DNA of 64,000 nucleotides, from assembly GCA_947683425.1 (NCBI GenBank), contig CANTUQ010000109.1, positions 1,766,501 to 1,830,500 of the forward strand, given 5' to 3'. A program made the position numbers and the translations under genes. The notes under the pieces were generated by a model, which saw nothing but the letters and a program-made list of their open reading frames with translations, did not search any database and was not told where the DNA came from. Shown here in pieces: positions 1 to 12,729 of the stretch. Positions within the stretch are counted from its first letter, which is position 1; the number at the start of each line of letters is the position of its first letter. This stretch comes from Excoecaria cochinchinensis (Eukaryota > Streptophyta > Magnoliopsida > Malpighiales > Euphorbiaceae).

Positions 1-417
1 AAGATTAGGATTGTTTTAGAGTATAAATAGAGTTATCAAAATTAAATAAAAGGCAGTAACAGAATAAAAATTTAGAAAAATATACAAAATAATTAATTTG
101 ATAGTTTTAAAATTTGTACAAAATAACTCTATGAATTAACCATGAAAACATATGTCCATAAAAAGTCCATTTTTACAAAAAAAAAAACAATTAAATGATA
201 ACATTCCATTGAAAATCATGATTCAAACGAAAGTGTTAATGAAAATATGTTGTAGCCATCATTTCACCTTAATTACAAAATGGCATTGATTTGTTTTTCA
301 CTCATCAAGTTCTGTTCAGTTGTAGGAAGTTCAATGTTAAGATATACGGACTTTCATCATTGGTTGAAGGGTTAAATGAATATGAATCAGCATAATATAG
401 GGTTAAATCAATATATA
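1..417. other. Intergenic, nothing recognised
   Basis: AT-rich sequence with no convincing reading frame, RNA gene or terminal repeat. It lies beyond the broken end of the Copia relic that begins at 418, so it may be flanking DNA or undetected decayed element. Confidence 0.5.
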
Positions 418-645
418 TCAAAATATTACATTTTGTTTTTGGAAATCAGTGCAAATTTTATGGCTCGAAACGAAATTAGATCCAATAAGAATTGGAGAGG
501 GTATAACTAAGGCTAGATTCTCATTGGCACGCAGACAGTAGGGATTCAAGGTAGAAGAATTCTTTATTCTCTCGTTATCGACACTACTGGATCTACTTCC
601 ATGACTAGTTCCTGGATTGTCTACCCTATCGATTGGAGAAAACAA
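418..645 (-). pseudogene. Copia-type gag N-terminal fragment
   Basis: On the minus strand the frame reads a Ser-rich leader and then a stretch (NPYCLRANENLALVIPSPIL, followed by IGSNF) that resembles the N-terminal motif of plant Copia gag proteins, where a hydrophobic run precedes 'L-x-G-S-N-Y'. The frame opens with TTG rather than ATG and is lost after about 75 residues, well before the main gag domain, zinc knuckle or any polymerase. It lies directly downstream of a primer-binding site and LTR in the same orientation, which is what identifies it. It is a non-functional remnant. Confidence 0.6.
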
Positions 646-717
646 AGTTTTCTCAAGAAAATCACTTTAAAAACTAAAGAAATCTTAAAGGAGAAAAGAG
701 TCGAGGGAGCTAAGAAT

Positions 718-729
718 GCTCTGATACCA
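718..729 (-). other. Primer-binding site of the Copia relic
   Basis: On the minus strand this reads TGGTATCAGAGC, the standard plant primer-binding site complementary to the 3' end of initiator tRNA-Met. It abuts the LTR at 730. It is not a tRNA gene. Confidence 0.8.
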
Positions 730-1074
730 TGTTGAAGCTCAGAGAGAGAATTGAGAAATGAACAATCAATGCTGGAAGAGCTTTAATTATTTTCATGGTA
801 GGCTAGCAACTCGAACTGGATTATACTGGTAGTTATACTGAATAAAATTAACAATGATTTCCTAATTGATTTCTCTAAAGAGTTACACATGTAACGTGTC
901 AGCTCTTCTTAATTTCAATGCTAACAGTAACGCTAACCAACTAACTGAGGGAAAATAACAAACTGACAAAAATAACTAATTACCTGAGCTGGCATCTTCA
1001 TCTCTTATTCTCTTCGCTCCTCTTTGTCAACGACTTCCAATTTGTATTGGTTTTTGCTATGAATATTCTCAACA
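730..1074 (-). mobile_element. Solo 5' LTR of a truncated Copia element
   Basis: The 345-bp segment starts TGTTGA and ends TCAACA, the usual short inverted termini of Copia LTRs. The tRNA-Met primer site lies immediately inside at 718-729 and a gag fragment follows, so this is the 5' LTR of a minus-strand element. No partner LTR is visible to the left, so the rest was deleted or lies outside the window. Confidence 0.7.
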
Positions 1075-1277
1075 CGTATTATGCTTTTTTTCTTTTTTCC
1101 TTTAACCATGATAGCTAAACTATGGAATTTGAACTCTAAAAAGTTTGGATGTAGTCCAAATTGTTATCCGAGTGTTGCTGTTGTTAAAGACACTCATACC
1201 AATCAGAAGTTACAAGTATTTGTGATAAATTATTAAGTTATTACTCAATATAAACGATTAAGCTAATTTAATATATA

Positions 1278-1499
1278 CTTTATTCATTTCATTTTATGTG
1301 TCGCTTTTATTATTTTTACTATAATTAAATAGTATTAATTTTGCCTAAATTTAAAATAAAATTAAGTGATTTAATACAAAAATTTAAATTTAATTAATCA
1401 ATTTGTATTAAAAAAATAAAATTAAATTGAAAAAAATTAAATTTAATTAAAAATCTCAAAATATCATATAAATAAAATTTAAATTTTGAAAAGGTGGAG
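1278..1499. mobile_element. Possible decayed Stowaway-like MITE
   Basis: A segment bounded by TA dinucleotides (1276-1277 and 1500-1501) opens CTTTATTCATTTCA and closes with the complement of CTCCACCTTTTCA. Both resemble the CTCCCTCCGTTTCA-type termini of Stowaway elements, but the two ends match each other poorly. The interior is AT-rich with no gene. This is a tentative call. Confidence 0.3.
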
Positions 1500-1501
1500 T
1501 A

Positions 1502-3540
1502 AATAATATGCACTATATAAAGTTGCCTATCTTTGTTGAATAAACTCTTTAAATTCATATACATATGTTTATTTTATCAAATATGTCTGAATATATTAAC
1601 TCGACTGAAAATTCTTCTCCACCTGAAATTCTGTTTTTAAGTAATCGAAAGTGTTAGATTGTGATAACTTGACATTATTATCATCCGTATTCATGTATCA
1701 CATGAATTCTCTAATTCTCTTCGTATACACACATTAAAGAAAGCATAGTTTTCACACTTTTTTTTTTGGTTTGGCAGTGATCGTTTCAACACCTCGCCAT
1801 TATTAAAACGAATTCTAATGGAAAAAATGTATGTCACCGTCAATTCAATAATAATAATAATTACATAAGCAAACAAACAAAACGACAATGATGAAAATCT
1901 TTCTCCCCGTTTCAACTGACAAATCCGGAACCAAACGACACAGCAAATCGGATACATTAGATTTTTATGGATGGCGTATGAAGTCACGCATTCACTATCT
2001 CACTCTTTTTAATTATACCTACAGTCTTTACTACCACTCTATGTTCATTTAATGATTTTTTTTTGTATGTTCATGGAGGAGCGTGTAATGCACGCCCCAA
2101 TCCAATCCCAATTTGGAAGGTAGGGTTCTTAATGCTTCAATTATATCACTGGAATAACGCCACGCGCCCCTGGAGTTGCAGAAGCACCACCTTCTTTTGT
2201 CTTATTTGGGAGGGAAATTAGGGTATTCCTTTACCTTTCTAAGAACTTCCGCATTAGCAGACAGACACCTAACGCGAGTCATATTATTGAAAATTAAAGG
2301 AAAAATTTTTCATTACGGTAGTTATATTTTTTAAGTCTTTTACGAGAAACTCATATACTATTAAAAATAATTAAATAAATATTAAAAATAATTAAAATAT
2401 GACGTGTCACTTTCTAATTAGAGCTCTCTAGTAAAAGACTCGTCTCTGTTTATTTGTTTCTCCAATAAAAAAAAAGACCATAAGTAGGTGGAGCCCACAT
2501 CAAAGATGCATAAAAGAGATGGCGCTTAACAAATGATTTTGCTCGTAATCTCACAAAGTTACACAAATATCAATTACTACGTTCTTTTTTTGTCCAACTA
2601 TTTCTCACTACATTTGCAGAACAGATTTGAAATAATTTTAATTGAAATTGAAACTTAATTAATAACTAAAAATATATGAAAGTTTATCAGAAAAAAAAAA
2701 TTTATGAATAGCAATTTATCTTATATATTTATGGCCAATTAAATGTCTTGAACACAATAAAATGATTTATATCAATTAAATACTACAACTACTAGTATTT
2801 TGTATCAATATAATCATTATAGCTGGACTTTAGGGTTTTTGATCATCAAAATTATGTTCTGAATTTCAAATTGAATTATGATTTTGGCATAAAAATATAC
2901 TGACTAATTTTCCACATGTCAATTTGCAATTTCGATGATTAAAAATTCCAAAATTCGGCCACTATGATTTTAATGATATATTAATAATATTTTTGTTATT
3001 TTATTGATACAAATCATTTTTATTGCTATCACAATGTTAAATTGATCATAATTATATAAATACAAGTGAAATTGACCCCTTTTTAGACATATTAAATAAG
3101 AATTAAAATTAGCTAAAACATTTGGGAAATTAAATGATGGTATATATGTGATTTTTACCTTTAAATTATTCAAGATAGTGTGATTTTTATTTCCGAACTA
3201 TTGAAAATAAGTTAATTTTATTCTTATTTCATATGAAAATTAATCAAATAATATCACATATCGTCCGCTTTAGAAAAAAATATATTTTTTAAAAAATTAA
3301 AAAATTATATATTTTAAAAAGTATATAAATAAAATATTTCTGTTTGAAATAATTTAGATGCATAAACCAATCAAAAGATACCTATACAAAATATATCATT
3401 TCCAATATTTTGAGAGGAAAAACGTTATTATCCATTAAATAACTAATTTAAAATTGATTCATAATAAGAATATTTTTATTATTTTGAAATTTTATGAATC
3501 AAACATCATAGAAGAAAAAAATGATGGCACGCGCGTGAAG
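1502..3540. other. Intergenic and distal promoter of the LRP1-like gene
   Basis: AT-rich DNA with long A and T runs and no open frame of coding character. The final part presumably contains distal promoter of the gene at 4799, but no specific element can be defended beyond A/T-rich boxes. Confidence 0.5.
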
Positions 3541-3848
3541 AGAGAGTGAGGGTATACACATGCAAAGGCATTGAAGCAGAAGGAGAGGAAGAAGAAGAAG
3601 AAGAAGCGGAGGTAGCCAAAGTGAATGAAAGGGGTCATGTGACTTTAGAGATCCATAAAATTACAATAACTAGAGAACAAAATTCTTTATACTCTTCTTT
3701 TCTTTCTCTCTCACTCCAATTATCACAATAACTATACTTCCCCATCTAGAGAGAGAAATAGTGAGAGGTAGAGAGGAACCCACCTCATTTTTCTTTTCCC
3801 TTTTGGCTTTCTACACAAAGTGTGTGCTTCTGTTTCTTCACTACACAG

Positions 3849-3884
3849 AGAAGAAGAAGAAGAAGAAGAAGAAGAAGAAGAAGA
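3849..3884 (+). repeat. (GAA)n microsatellite
   Basis: About twelve GAA/AAG units in the leader of the LRP1-like gene. Likely length-polymorphic. Confidence 0.9.
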
Positions 3885-4420
3885 TGGTTATGATTATGTG
3901 GAAGATAGAAAGTTAAAGCCTAACAAATTTTTAACACAAGTTAGAGAGAGAAAGTAAGAGAAGAGAGAGGGAGTGTTAAAGGGCTCGTTATTGCATTTCT
4001 TCTCTTCTGCTCACTACTACTGTCTACTGTCTGCTGTCTGCGGCTTCTGTTTCTGCTACTGATCCATTATCTTCAACACATACAAAAGAAAAAAAAAGCA
4101 AACTTTTCTTATTTTTCTTTCCTTTTCATAAAAGCCAAACTGGCAGTTGGTGTTTGTGTAGCTGATTGTTATATTGCAAACAAAACCCAATTCCCATTTC
4201 TCTTTCTCTATCTAAATCACCCACAAACCTACCAGCAGCAATGGCAGCATCTCAGTTCTACTTGGAGAAATAAAAAAGATATATATTTAAAGAGTACAAA
4301 GCTTACCCCCAACAAACAAGATCTCTCTTCCTTTTCTTTCTCTCTTTCTCTGCTACAATTTCAGAGTTTTTGACCCCACCTTCCCTTACATAACACCTAC
4401 ATATATACATCCATAGATTT

Positions 4421-4423
<3 letters not shown>

Positions 4424-4452
<29 letters not shown>
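4424..4452 (+). repeat. (CT)n microsatellite
   Basis: An uninterrupted run of about fourteen TC/CT units about 350 bp before the proposed start codon, in the presumed 5' leader. Confidence 0.9.
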
Positions 4453-4453
<1 letters not shown>

Positions 4454-4798
4454 ATCCTTCTCTCTTCTATAATTGTCATAAATAAACATTACCAAACTTA
4501 GTTTTTAGACACATAGATACAGAAATTATTATAAAGATTTTATCTTTATTCAGAATTCTACCAGAAAAACATTAAAAAATTTTCAGTTGTGGCTACTGCA
4601 AGGAGTAGGCAGCTCCTTTCTGATTCTGGAGCCTTTGCAGATTGGGCTACTTCTTCCTCCTCAGGCATCCGCACCGCAGGCCCGGACGATCTTTCTCTCG
4701 GCTTCAATGCCGGACCCGCCGCCGCTGCCGGAGGAGGACCCACCGGGCCATCTTGGCCAAGCTCTGCTAGACCCATCAATTATGGCATCCCTTCTGAA

Positions 4799-5965
4799 AT
4801 GGGGATGTTTGTTGTAGCTCCAGCTTCTTCTTTTAATCATCTCCATCACCAACACCAACACCAACACCAACATGATGCTTCTCTTAATCTTGCTGCTAAT
4901 ACGGATCCAATCAATGCTTCTAATGCCGCTGCTACTGCTCTTGGTGTTGGTGTTATCCCACTTCTCACTGCGGCTCCGTGTCTCGCGCCGCAAAACATGG
5001 ATAATCAAGATTTGTTGAACAATGGACGCAACAAGATCAGTGGAATCCAGTTCTGGCAAAACCAGCCTTCCCATCACCATCATAGCCAATTTAATATTAA
5101 AAAAACCACTGCTTCAATTCTTGATCACAACAATTCTCCGGCGAATCTGCTTCATAGTGGTAACAACACCGGCGGCGGTGGAGGTATTGGTGGAAATTCA
5201 GCTTCTTCAAGCTCAACGACATGCCAAGATTGTGGAAACCAAGCTAAGAAAGATTGTAGCCATAGAAGGTGCAGGACTTGTTGCAAAAGCCGTGGCTATG
5301 ACTGTGCTACTCACGTGAAAAGCACGTGGGTACCGGCGGCCAGGAGGCGAGAGCGTCAGCTAATGGCTGCTGCAACCGTTGGCGGTGGTACTGGCTCTTC
5401 GGGGTCTACTTCTGGGGTTAAAAAACCTAGACTTATAAACTCACAAACAACAACTTCTCATACTTCAACTTCTAATACTACTCCTCCAAGAAGCTTTGAC
5501 ACTAGCTCTAGTCACCAAGGTTTGAGCTTTCTTTATAAATTCACTTGCTTTATGGTCTAGGGTTGTTAAAGGTACGAAATTTTGAAAAGGGTTTGGTGAA
5601 TTTTTGTCGCAGATGTAGGTTATAAGGAGGGTTTGCCGGGGCAAGTACGTGCACCGGCGGTTTTCAAGTGTGTTAGAGTGACGGCGGTGGAGGATGGCGA
5701 AGATGAGTATGCTTATCAAGCTGTGGTGAAGATTGGTGGCCATGTGTTTAAAGGGTTCTTATACGATCAAGGAGTTGAAACAAGAGATGGGTTCCCTAAT
5801 TTATCTGAATTGCATTTGGGTGGTGCTACAAGTAGTGGCGGTGGCGGCGATGGTGGAAGAAATGGAGCCGCATCTTCTTCTCCAATTCTTGATCCATCGG
5901 ATGTTTTTGCTGCTTCTGGTGGAGGGTTTCTAGGTGGTTCAAGTTATGGTAATCCAATAAATTGA
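4799..5965 (+). CDS. LRP1: SHI/STYLISH-family transcription factor, LRP1-like
   Basis: Two exons, 4799-5519 and 5613-5965; the intron 5520-5612 is GT-AG with phase 1, and the joined frame encodes 357 residues. Residues 142-172 carry the family's Cys-rich RING-like zinc finger (begins CQDCGNQAKKDC), followed by the basic VKSTWVPAARRRERQ block. Residues 281-284 are the IGGH signature, inside VVKIGGHVFKGFLYDQG. Between the start and the finger lie a His/Gln-rich run and the ALGVGVIPLL motif typical of LRP1 proteins. Family members are nuclear DNA-binding regulators acting in auxin biosynthesis, lateral root and gynoecium development. ATG 4799 opens MGM, as I recall Arabidopsis LRP1 does, but the usual VGLRD after it is absent. 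The frame stays open upstream to 4535 without an ATG and looks coding (for example DDLSLGFN), so a longer product from an upstream exon is possible. Confidence 0.93.
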
Positions 5966-6038
5966 GGATTATCTTGATTGGCATTATAGTCTAATCTCCC
6001 TTAAGTCCACTAATTTAATTACCACCAATAGGGTTTTG

Positions 6039-6610
6039 GTAAGTTGCTCTTTCTTTCTAGCTTTGTATCTTTGTTAACATACATGTCTGTCAAATTTTCA
6101 GCTTCTTTGATTTGGTGTTCTTGTCCATTAATTTTGTTATTTCATCACTGAGAGGGTACATCATCATATGCCAAAGAAGCTGCATTTTATTAAATTATTA
6201 GAGTAATTCCTGTACCAATTTTAGAAAAAAGATAGATAATAAAAGGTGAAAAACCCTCTTCTTTCTAGAGATATGACTTCTTAAAACTTTGTTATGATAA
6301 AACCAGTCTGCTTTCTTGAAGTTGTAGTCTTTTTTTTTTTTTAATTGGTTTATTTGAGTTTTTGTTTGACAAAGTTAAGATCTACAGTATAAAGTATTAT
6401 AATCCATCATCAAAGGATGTTTTGGCAAGAACCTAAAAACTTTTATGTGTTGCAATTTTGTCTTGCCCGTACCCACTATTGAGCTCATGCTTTACATTAA
6501 AAAATGGTTCATTTTACTGAAAAACTTCCTCATTAATGCTGTTTATTTTTTCATCTTTGGTTCCCACATTTGTATTATTCCAATCATACATGTACTTTGA
6601 TTGTTTGCAG
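6039..6610 (+). other. Possible intron in the 3' UTR of the LRP1-like gene
   Basis: A consensus donor (TTTTG then GTAAGT) begins 73 nt after the stop codon and a TTTGCAG acceptor ends at 6610. If spliced, an exon junction would sit more than 55 nt past the stop, a position that can trigger nonsense-mediated decay. The alternative is simple polyadenylation near 6238-6243. Transcript data would decide. Confidence 0.3.
6238..6243 (+). terminator. Candidate poly(A) signal for the LRP1-like gene
   Basis: AATAAA about 270 bp downstream of the stop codon. It would lie inside the possible 3' UTR intron, so the two calls are alternatives or alternative forms. Confidence 0.3.
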
Positions 6611-7195
6611 GCTAACATTTGGTTGCCTTATTTTATATTTCCTGTTGGGTTAGTTTGGTTAGCTTGGTTCTTCATCAACCAGAAGTAAATGTGGAATTCA
6701 TCATTATTGTTCTCCTTTAGACTTTGGCATGAGAAGTAGTTGTAATGTCAACATCATTATTACCAAACTAGAAAGAGCATTACTTGGCTGTCCTTTTCAC
6801 CCCACTTCACTTCTCTTTCACATTTTTTTTTTGCAATATGGACAAAGCCTTGCAATTGCATGAATTCATCAACACTTACTGTACTTGCTCCTTCTTGCTA
6901 TCCTTGTATTGGAAATGCTTCCCATCCAATTTCAATCTTTAATTTTGCATCTATTACTTCAGGGCTTTGATTAACTGAACTTATTTCGTGGTTAATTTGT
7001 TTATGTTGCCATTGTTGTGTGAATGCAATGTATGGAATATTTCAACATTATTCTATATATGAATGTGTTCTTGCATTGTTTTAAGTTAGGCAGAAATGTC
7101 TTTTGGTGTCTCTTTGGCTTGTAATGATTCTTTATTCCTTGAGATGCTTAAACTATATGCGACTTATCCTTGGGTTATTATTTGGTGTCGAAATG

Positions 7196-7252
7196 TTGAC
7201 TAATGTGGATTAAATTACATTAAAATTACTTTAATTAATCCACATTAGTCAA
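7196..7252. repeat. Perfect 18-bp inverted repeat with 21-bp loop
   Basis: TTGACTAATGTGGATTAA at 7196-7213 is exactly complementary to 7235-7252. It could be the residue of a very short MITE or a hairpin in a downstream transcript. No target-site duplication is obvious. Confidence 0.75.
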
Positions 7253-9728
7253 GTGATGCATGTATTTAATGTTTGGTATTGGCTTTTTCTTTCCTTCCAC
7301 TAACATCATGTCCCTCATTAGATCTCTTAATTAATTTTTATAAATAGATGGATTTTGTCATGTGAAAATCATCATTTTATCTTTTCCATTTTTCTTTTAC
7401 ATGTATATATATAAATATGCTATAGCGTTTGATGTTCTTGTTGTCACATTTTAAAACTATTTGCTTGACTAATGGGGTTTAAAGGCATTCACATTGGAAC
7501 TTTCACACCCCCTTTTTCTCTCCATCTTCTTTGATCATATGTTTTTTTTCTAATAATAAATTCTTGGTTGACATGTGTACAAGAGAGATTATATTTGAGA
7601 TTAATGTCCAATTTGTGTTGCTTGTTGTTTAATCCATAATTTAAGGAAAACATTTTCTGCAGTTTTTGTGTCATTTTGTGAAGTATGATGGTGAGGGATA
7701 TATATATTATATATATATATATATATGGTAAAGCTTGTTGTGCCATTTTTAGAATAAGCAAGATGATAAACTTATGGGGTCATATCAATCAGTTCAAGTT
7801 TTCTTTTTTCATGAAATGAGATTCTTTGCTTGTATAATGGTGTACACCATGTGCTATGTGGCATATAAATATTTAATTCATTTGTGTATATAAAAAGAGA
7901 ATGACACTTGTCGATTGGTTTAATACAAAATATGTGTTTTATTGTAGACTGGGTGAACAGCTGTGTGCTTTGTCCTTATAGTTATGAAGAAAACTTTTTT
8001 CCTTCTTGCTTCTTTCCCATGCTTGTATGCAAGTTTGTAAGAACATACCATCACCATTCTGTCTTCTTTTACTAACCCAATAATTGATCAGAATTGGATT
8101 TCCACTTGAGATATTTGCTTTTTCTTTGTATGGAAACTGAACAAAACAAATGATTCGAGTTGTTTTTTTCCAGACAACTAGATAATAACTTTGCTTTGTC
8201 ATCAAGAACTTGTATTGGAAATCCACTATATTTTGTTGTTGGCTGTTGTGGACTTAATTGGCTTATGGATAACTGTATCCGCATAGTGGATTTGTATATC
8301 ATTTGGCAGATCGAGTGTTATTAATTATTTGTATTGTTGATGTAGTGATGTTAGTTCATCTTTATGGATTTGGCCTTGCATAAAGCATACATATGAGATG
8401 TTAGTAAGGTGAATTTTTTCTTTTCTTTCTCCATCTGCTGGCGTTAGTTTCATGATCTTATGGGATCCCCATGCATCTCAAACTTGTATATGTATAATCA
8501 TCTGTATGTTCATTATTTTATAACTGTTGCCGAGTATTGGTCATCATATAGAGTAGGCCATGGTACATGAAGATCAATCATGCATGTTATGACATTGTTT
8601 ATTCTTGTCTTTTTCTTTTGTCATTTTCTTCTCTCTTTCTCCATCATTTAGAGATTGGTTATTTTTATTTATTTATTTACTTTTTTATTTAGTGAAGGAA
8701 GAGGTTGGCTGTTCTTTTCTCTATCATTTAGAAGCATGTTTATAAGAGCTTGATAATGTCAGGTTTATTGGCTGTTGAATGATTAAATTATTTTGGGTAT
8801 ACAAAGCATGAAATCAGTGATTGCATTATAATTTTACAGATGCTTCGGTATTAGGGTTTTGGAAAGTCTCTAACCTAAAGTCTGTCAGTTAGATATTTTC
8901 GTTCAAAAATTTTTAATATGATCCGGTTTATGAGTTCTTTCACGGATGCATTCAAGCTAACAGTAAATTGCACTTCTTCTTCTAGCGCTCTTCAATGTGG
9001 GTTTCGACAATTGGCTTAATTTATAAATGTTATATTCTTCAAACAAGATATTTGTCCTATTTCCTTATGAATCTGAGTATAAAGTTATTGCGTGTTTGAT
9101 GATCATGAATTCTAAGTTCATTGCTTTTGGAAATTTAACACGTAGTGCTGCTGATGATTTTGTGTTTGTAAAACCAGCAAGTAGCATCTTCCCTTAGTTT
9201 GATCAGTGATTTTTTTCTTTTATATATATATATATATAAAAGAAAAAAAGGTTAAAACGGGATATTATCTGAATAATTTAGCTCGATTACTTAATTTTTT
9301 TCGAAAAAAAAAGTAGAAAATTATTATATAATTTGATATTCTGGGGAGAGTTCCCAGTTGACTTGAGAATAAAAGCATATAATGGGATTGTGGGGTGGCA
9401 GAGAGCACTAACTGTGAGCACAACAGAAGTCTTGAAAAAGAAGTGGCAGTTTCCTGAAATGCTTAAACATAGAAATTACTTTCCATTTCCATTTGTAGAT
9501 TTGGGAAACTTATATTAGTTATCATTTCACATGCTAACTATTAATTATTGTCAGTTCTTATCACATTTGTCCCTTATTTCTTAATTTTCACATGCCAATT
9601 TCCATTAGCCTTGCCAATTTATAAGCATTATCTGTTCATTTTTTTTCATTAAGGATTTTACACCTCTTAATAATACAACAAAGAAAGTGTCGGAGAATAA
9701 AAATGTCTTGAATCTTTACTCTATTAAT

Positions 9729-9759
<31 letters not shown>
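9729..9759 (+). repeat. (CT)n microsatellite
   Basis: Run of about fifteen CT units in intergenic DNA. Confidence 0.85.
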
Positions 9760-9761
<2 letters not shown>

Positions 9762-12729
9762 GAGTAAAATAGAAAAATGTATAATTAATTATTTTTTTAT
9801 AGTGGAAAAAAATGGTATTTTGAGTGAAATAGAGAGTACAGTTATTATGCAATTAAGAAAATATTTTGAATTTTCTTTGTAAAATATAAGATTTGATCAA
9901 ATCTTAAAACTTTGATTGATTATGAAAAAGGTGGGATTATAATTTGAATTTAAAATTTACTATTGTGGCACACAATCAATATTTGTCTATAGAGGCTTTT
10001 TTTTGAATGCAAATTAAATTTTCATTAATATAATATAAAATATATCTGTAAAATACAAATAAACTTAAAAAAGTTAAAAGTATATAACATGTATGAAATA
10101 AATTTTAGAAGTTTTTCGACGAAAACAGTAAATAATGGTAACATGCGGTGCGAAATTTGACTTTCAGCGGGAAATATAATCCATCTGTTATTCAAAAAAA
10201 AAAATTTCATAAAAAAAGACAACCAAATTTTCATAACGGAAAATAACCAAATTTACATAAATGAAGACAATAACCTCTAAATTTGGAGAACAAATTTTCA
10301 TTATAAAAATTTAAATTGCTTTCAATTTTAATTAAAAAGAACTAAATCTAAATAAAAATTTCAAATTTGATAAAAAAATCCAAAATTGAAAATAAAAACA
10401 CAAAAAATTTCAGATATGAGTTTATAGAAATAAAAAATATAAAAAATTCAAAAATAAATAATAACTTACTCATAAACAAAGAACAAAAACAAAATACAAA
10501 AAGTTTAAGATATGATACAAAAATACAAAAAACAAAAGAAAAACACAAAAAATTTCAAATCTGAGTTTATATAACTAAATAATACAATCAAAAGATACAA
10601 AAAAAAAATTAAAAAATAAATAAAAATGCAAATAATAAAATTAAAAATTCAGATTTATACTGATTTAAAAATTATTATAAAAAAAAAGTAAGATAAAAGA
10701 ATAGAGGTAAGGGACTGCCGCCTGAAAATGAAGTGACGACAGCCTCAAAATTAGGTTAAGGAATTGGCGGCGATAGAATTGAGAGAGAGAGAAAGGGAGA
10801 AAATGAACGGATTTATTTGCTTGTAATAACAATGAAAATGGTAGTATGCTAAATAATGGAATATATGTTATGTTACATAATGCAATATAAGTTAGAAGTT
10901 CTTAAACTAAATTAGTATAAGTTCGAATTGCATGTTATAATGTTATATGTATTTATATCATGTGGATAGGGTTAAAGAGAGGCACAACTGTTTTAATTGG
11001 GGGACCATGTATGCATAATTGTTCATAAATATAATGAATTGTATATATATATAATATTATAATAAGATTCCAACATGCATACATCAAACTAAATACTGAT
11101 TATACTTTTCTCAAAGGGTGTAATTGATGTGCCACTGAGGGGCCGATGTCCCTCTGCTTATCAATTATGGACAGACAGTACGTTGTTGCCTTCTACATTT
11201 ATCACACTCCATATATTCTTTTTTTTTTTTTATATAAAAAAAAGACTAAAATGCTTTTTGGAATTTAGTATTATAATTAAAAGCAATTTTAGTTTAGTTA
11301 GGGGCTGGTGTAAAATTGTTCTTGTTTATATTTATAATATTTTAAACTGTAGAATAAAAAAAATGTATTGTATCAGGATATTCAAAGCAGACAACAAGAG
11401 TGGATTATATTTATAGTAGTAATTTATCTTAATTGTTTGTGAAATAAAACAATAAAAAACTGTAAATATAATATATATATATATATAACGGAAGAGCGAG
11501 AAGCGGTTTAAATTTGAGATTTTTTAATATATTATAATTAATTTTACTGTTAAAATGTACTTTTAGAAATGTAGTATTTTCTTTTACAACAAGACTAATT
11601 TTTAGTTTTTTAATATATGTGGGACAATATAACAATTTGGGTAGATGAGACTCCATTGATCAAGTTCATGAATATTTTTTCATAAAATATATTTCCTTTT
11701 AAATTAGTTTTTTTTGATAGACCTTTTAAATTAGTTAATCACTATTATTACTAGTTTCAGTTGCTTGACAATCAATGTTTGCTTCTAACCATTAGAAATA
11801 TTAATTTTCAAATTTTCAAATTACGACTTATAAAAACAACAATAAGTAGTATAAAATATTACAATTTACTAATTTGCGACAGAATTAAAAATCCTTGAGA
11901 TATTGTTCTAACACAAAAATAAACAAACATACAAAAAACGAAGATGCATAATCAACTTATCTGGTGCGTCTATGGATCGCTTAACCAATCTGCAAGTGAA
12001 TTTTTAAGTTTAACTCATTAAAATCAGTTTTATAAATATTTTAACCTAAATCAAACCATTAAAATTGGTTAACTGCCAACCAATTTTAGGTTAACCATTA
12101 ATAAAAACAAGCAAGTAGTTTTTTAAGATAAAAATACAATATAAAAATATAATTCTAAAAATACCTTTCAAAGTTACAAAAATCCCACATAATTATTGGA
12201 GCATAATTTCATATTTATTGAAATTTTTATGGATCCGATAGTCAAATTATTTCAGTGAAGCAGTTAATAAAACAAACTATTTATTGAAATTCAAAACTCA
12301 AACCAAAACCATCCGTTCGGCATCGTTATATGTTCTTAATTTTAATTCTTCAAAACTAAAATCTGTTTTTAGTTTATTTTTTTTGGTTACAAATTCTGTA
12401 AAAACATATTTTGATTATTTTAAAATCATCAAATAGAATAATGGATGCATAAAACACACACAATATAGCATCATGTATACAACTTGAGATATGGACATTT
12501 CTAACTCTGCATGCAATAATATATCCATTTTTAATTTAATAATTTTTTTCTTTAAAAATCAACTGTTATTTATTTATTTTTTTTCAAAACTAGTTTCACT
12601 ATCTATAATTTCAAAAATAGAACCAAAATTAAAAAAATATAGTATTGCAATAGTTCTTTATTTATATTAATATATTAATTTTTATATTAGTTAATTGCTT
12701 ATTATTTTTTATTATGATGTAATATTATA

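Larger units (their letters stand above)
3541..4586 (+). promoter_or_regulatory. GA/CT-rich leader and proximal promoter of the LRP1-like gene
   Basis: This kilobase is strongly purine/pyrimidine skewed. It has a GAA tract near 3589-3606, another at 3849-3884 and a CT dinucleotide run at 4424-4452. Such GA/CT blocks are common in 5' leaders of plant developmental regulators and are candidate sites for GAGA-binding BPC proteins. A short upstream frame (ATG at 4241, ten codons) lies inside. A possible splice acceptor (TTTTCAG, ending 4586) precedes the extended open frame, so a leader intron is possible. The transcription start was not located. Confidence 0.5.
6611..12727. other. Long intergenic region, no gene recognised
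   Basis: T-rich then A-rich DNA without a credible exon. It holds a TA run (about 7699-7724), a CT run (9729-9759), an inverted repeat (7196-7252) and an A-rich block (10300-10690) in which a phrase like AAAAAATTTCAGATATGAG recurs near 10402 and 10546 with small changes. Short open frames here have no domain character. Confidence 0.5.

Noticed and set aside
718..729. tRNA-like sequence at primer sites (also 51077, 57953)
   Set aside because: Only the complement of a tRNA 3' end is present; there is no cloverleaf, so these are retrotransposon primer sites.
4661..5089. Minus-strand open frame of about 140 codons over the LRP1-like exon
   Set aside because: Shadow of the real plus-strand gene; no family resemblance.
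9333..9518. 61-codon frame in intergenic DNA
   Set aside because: Short, isolated, no splice partners and no recognised motif.
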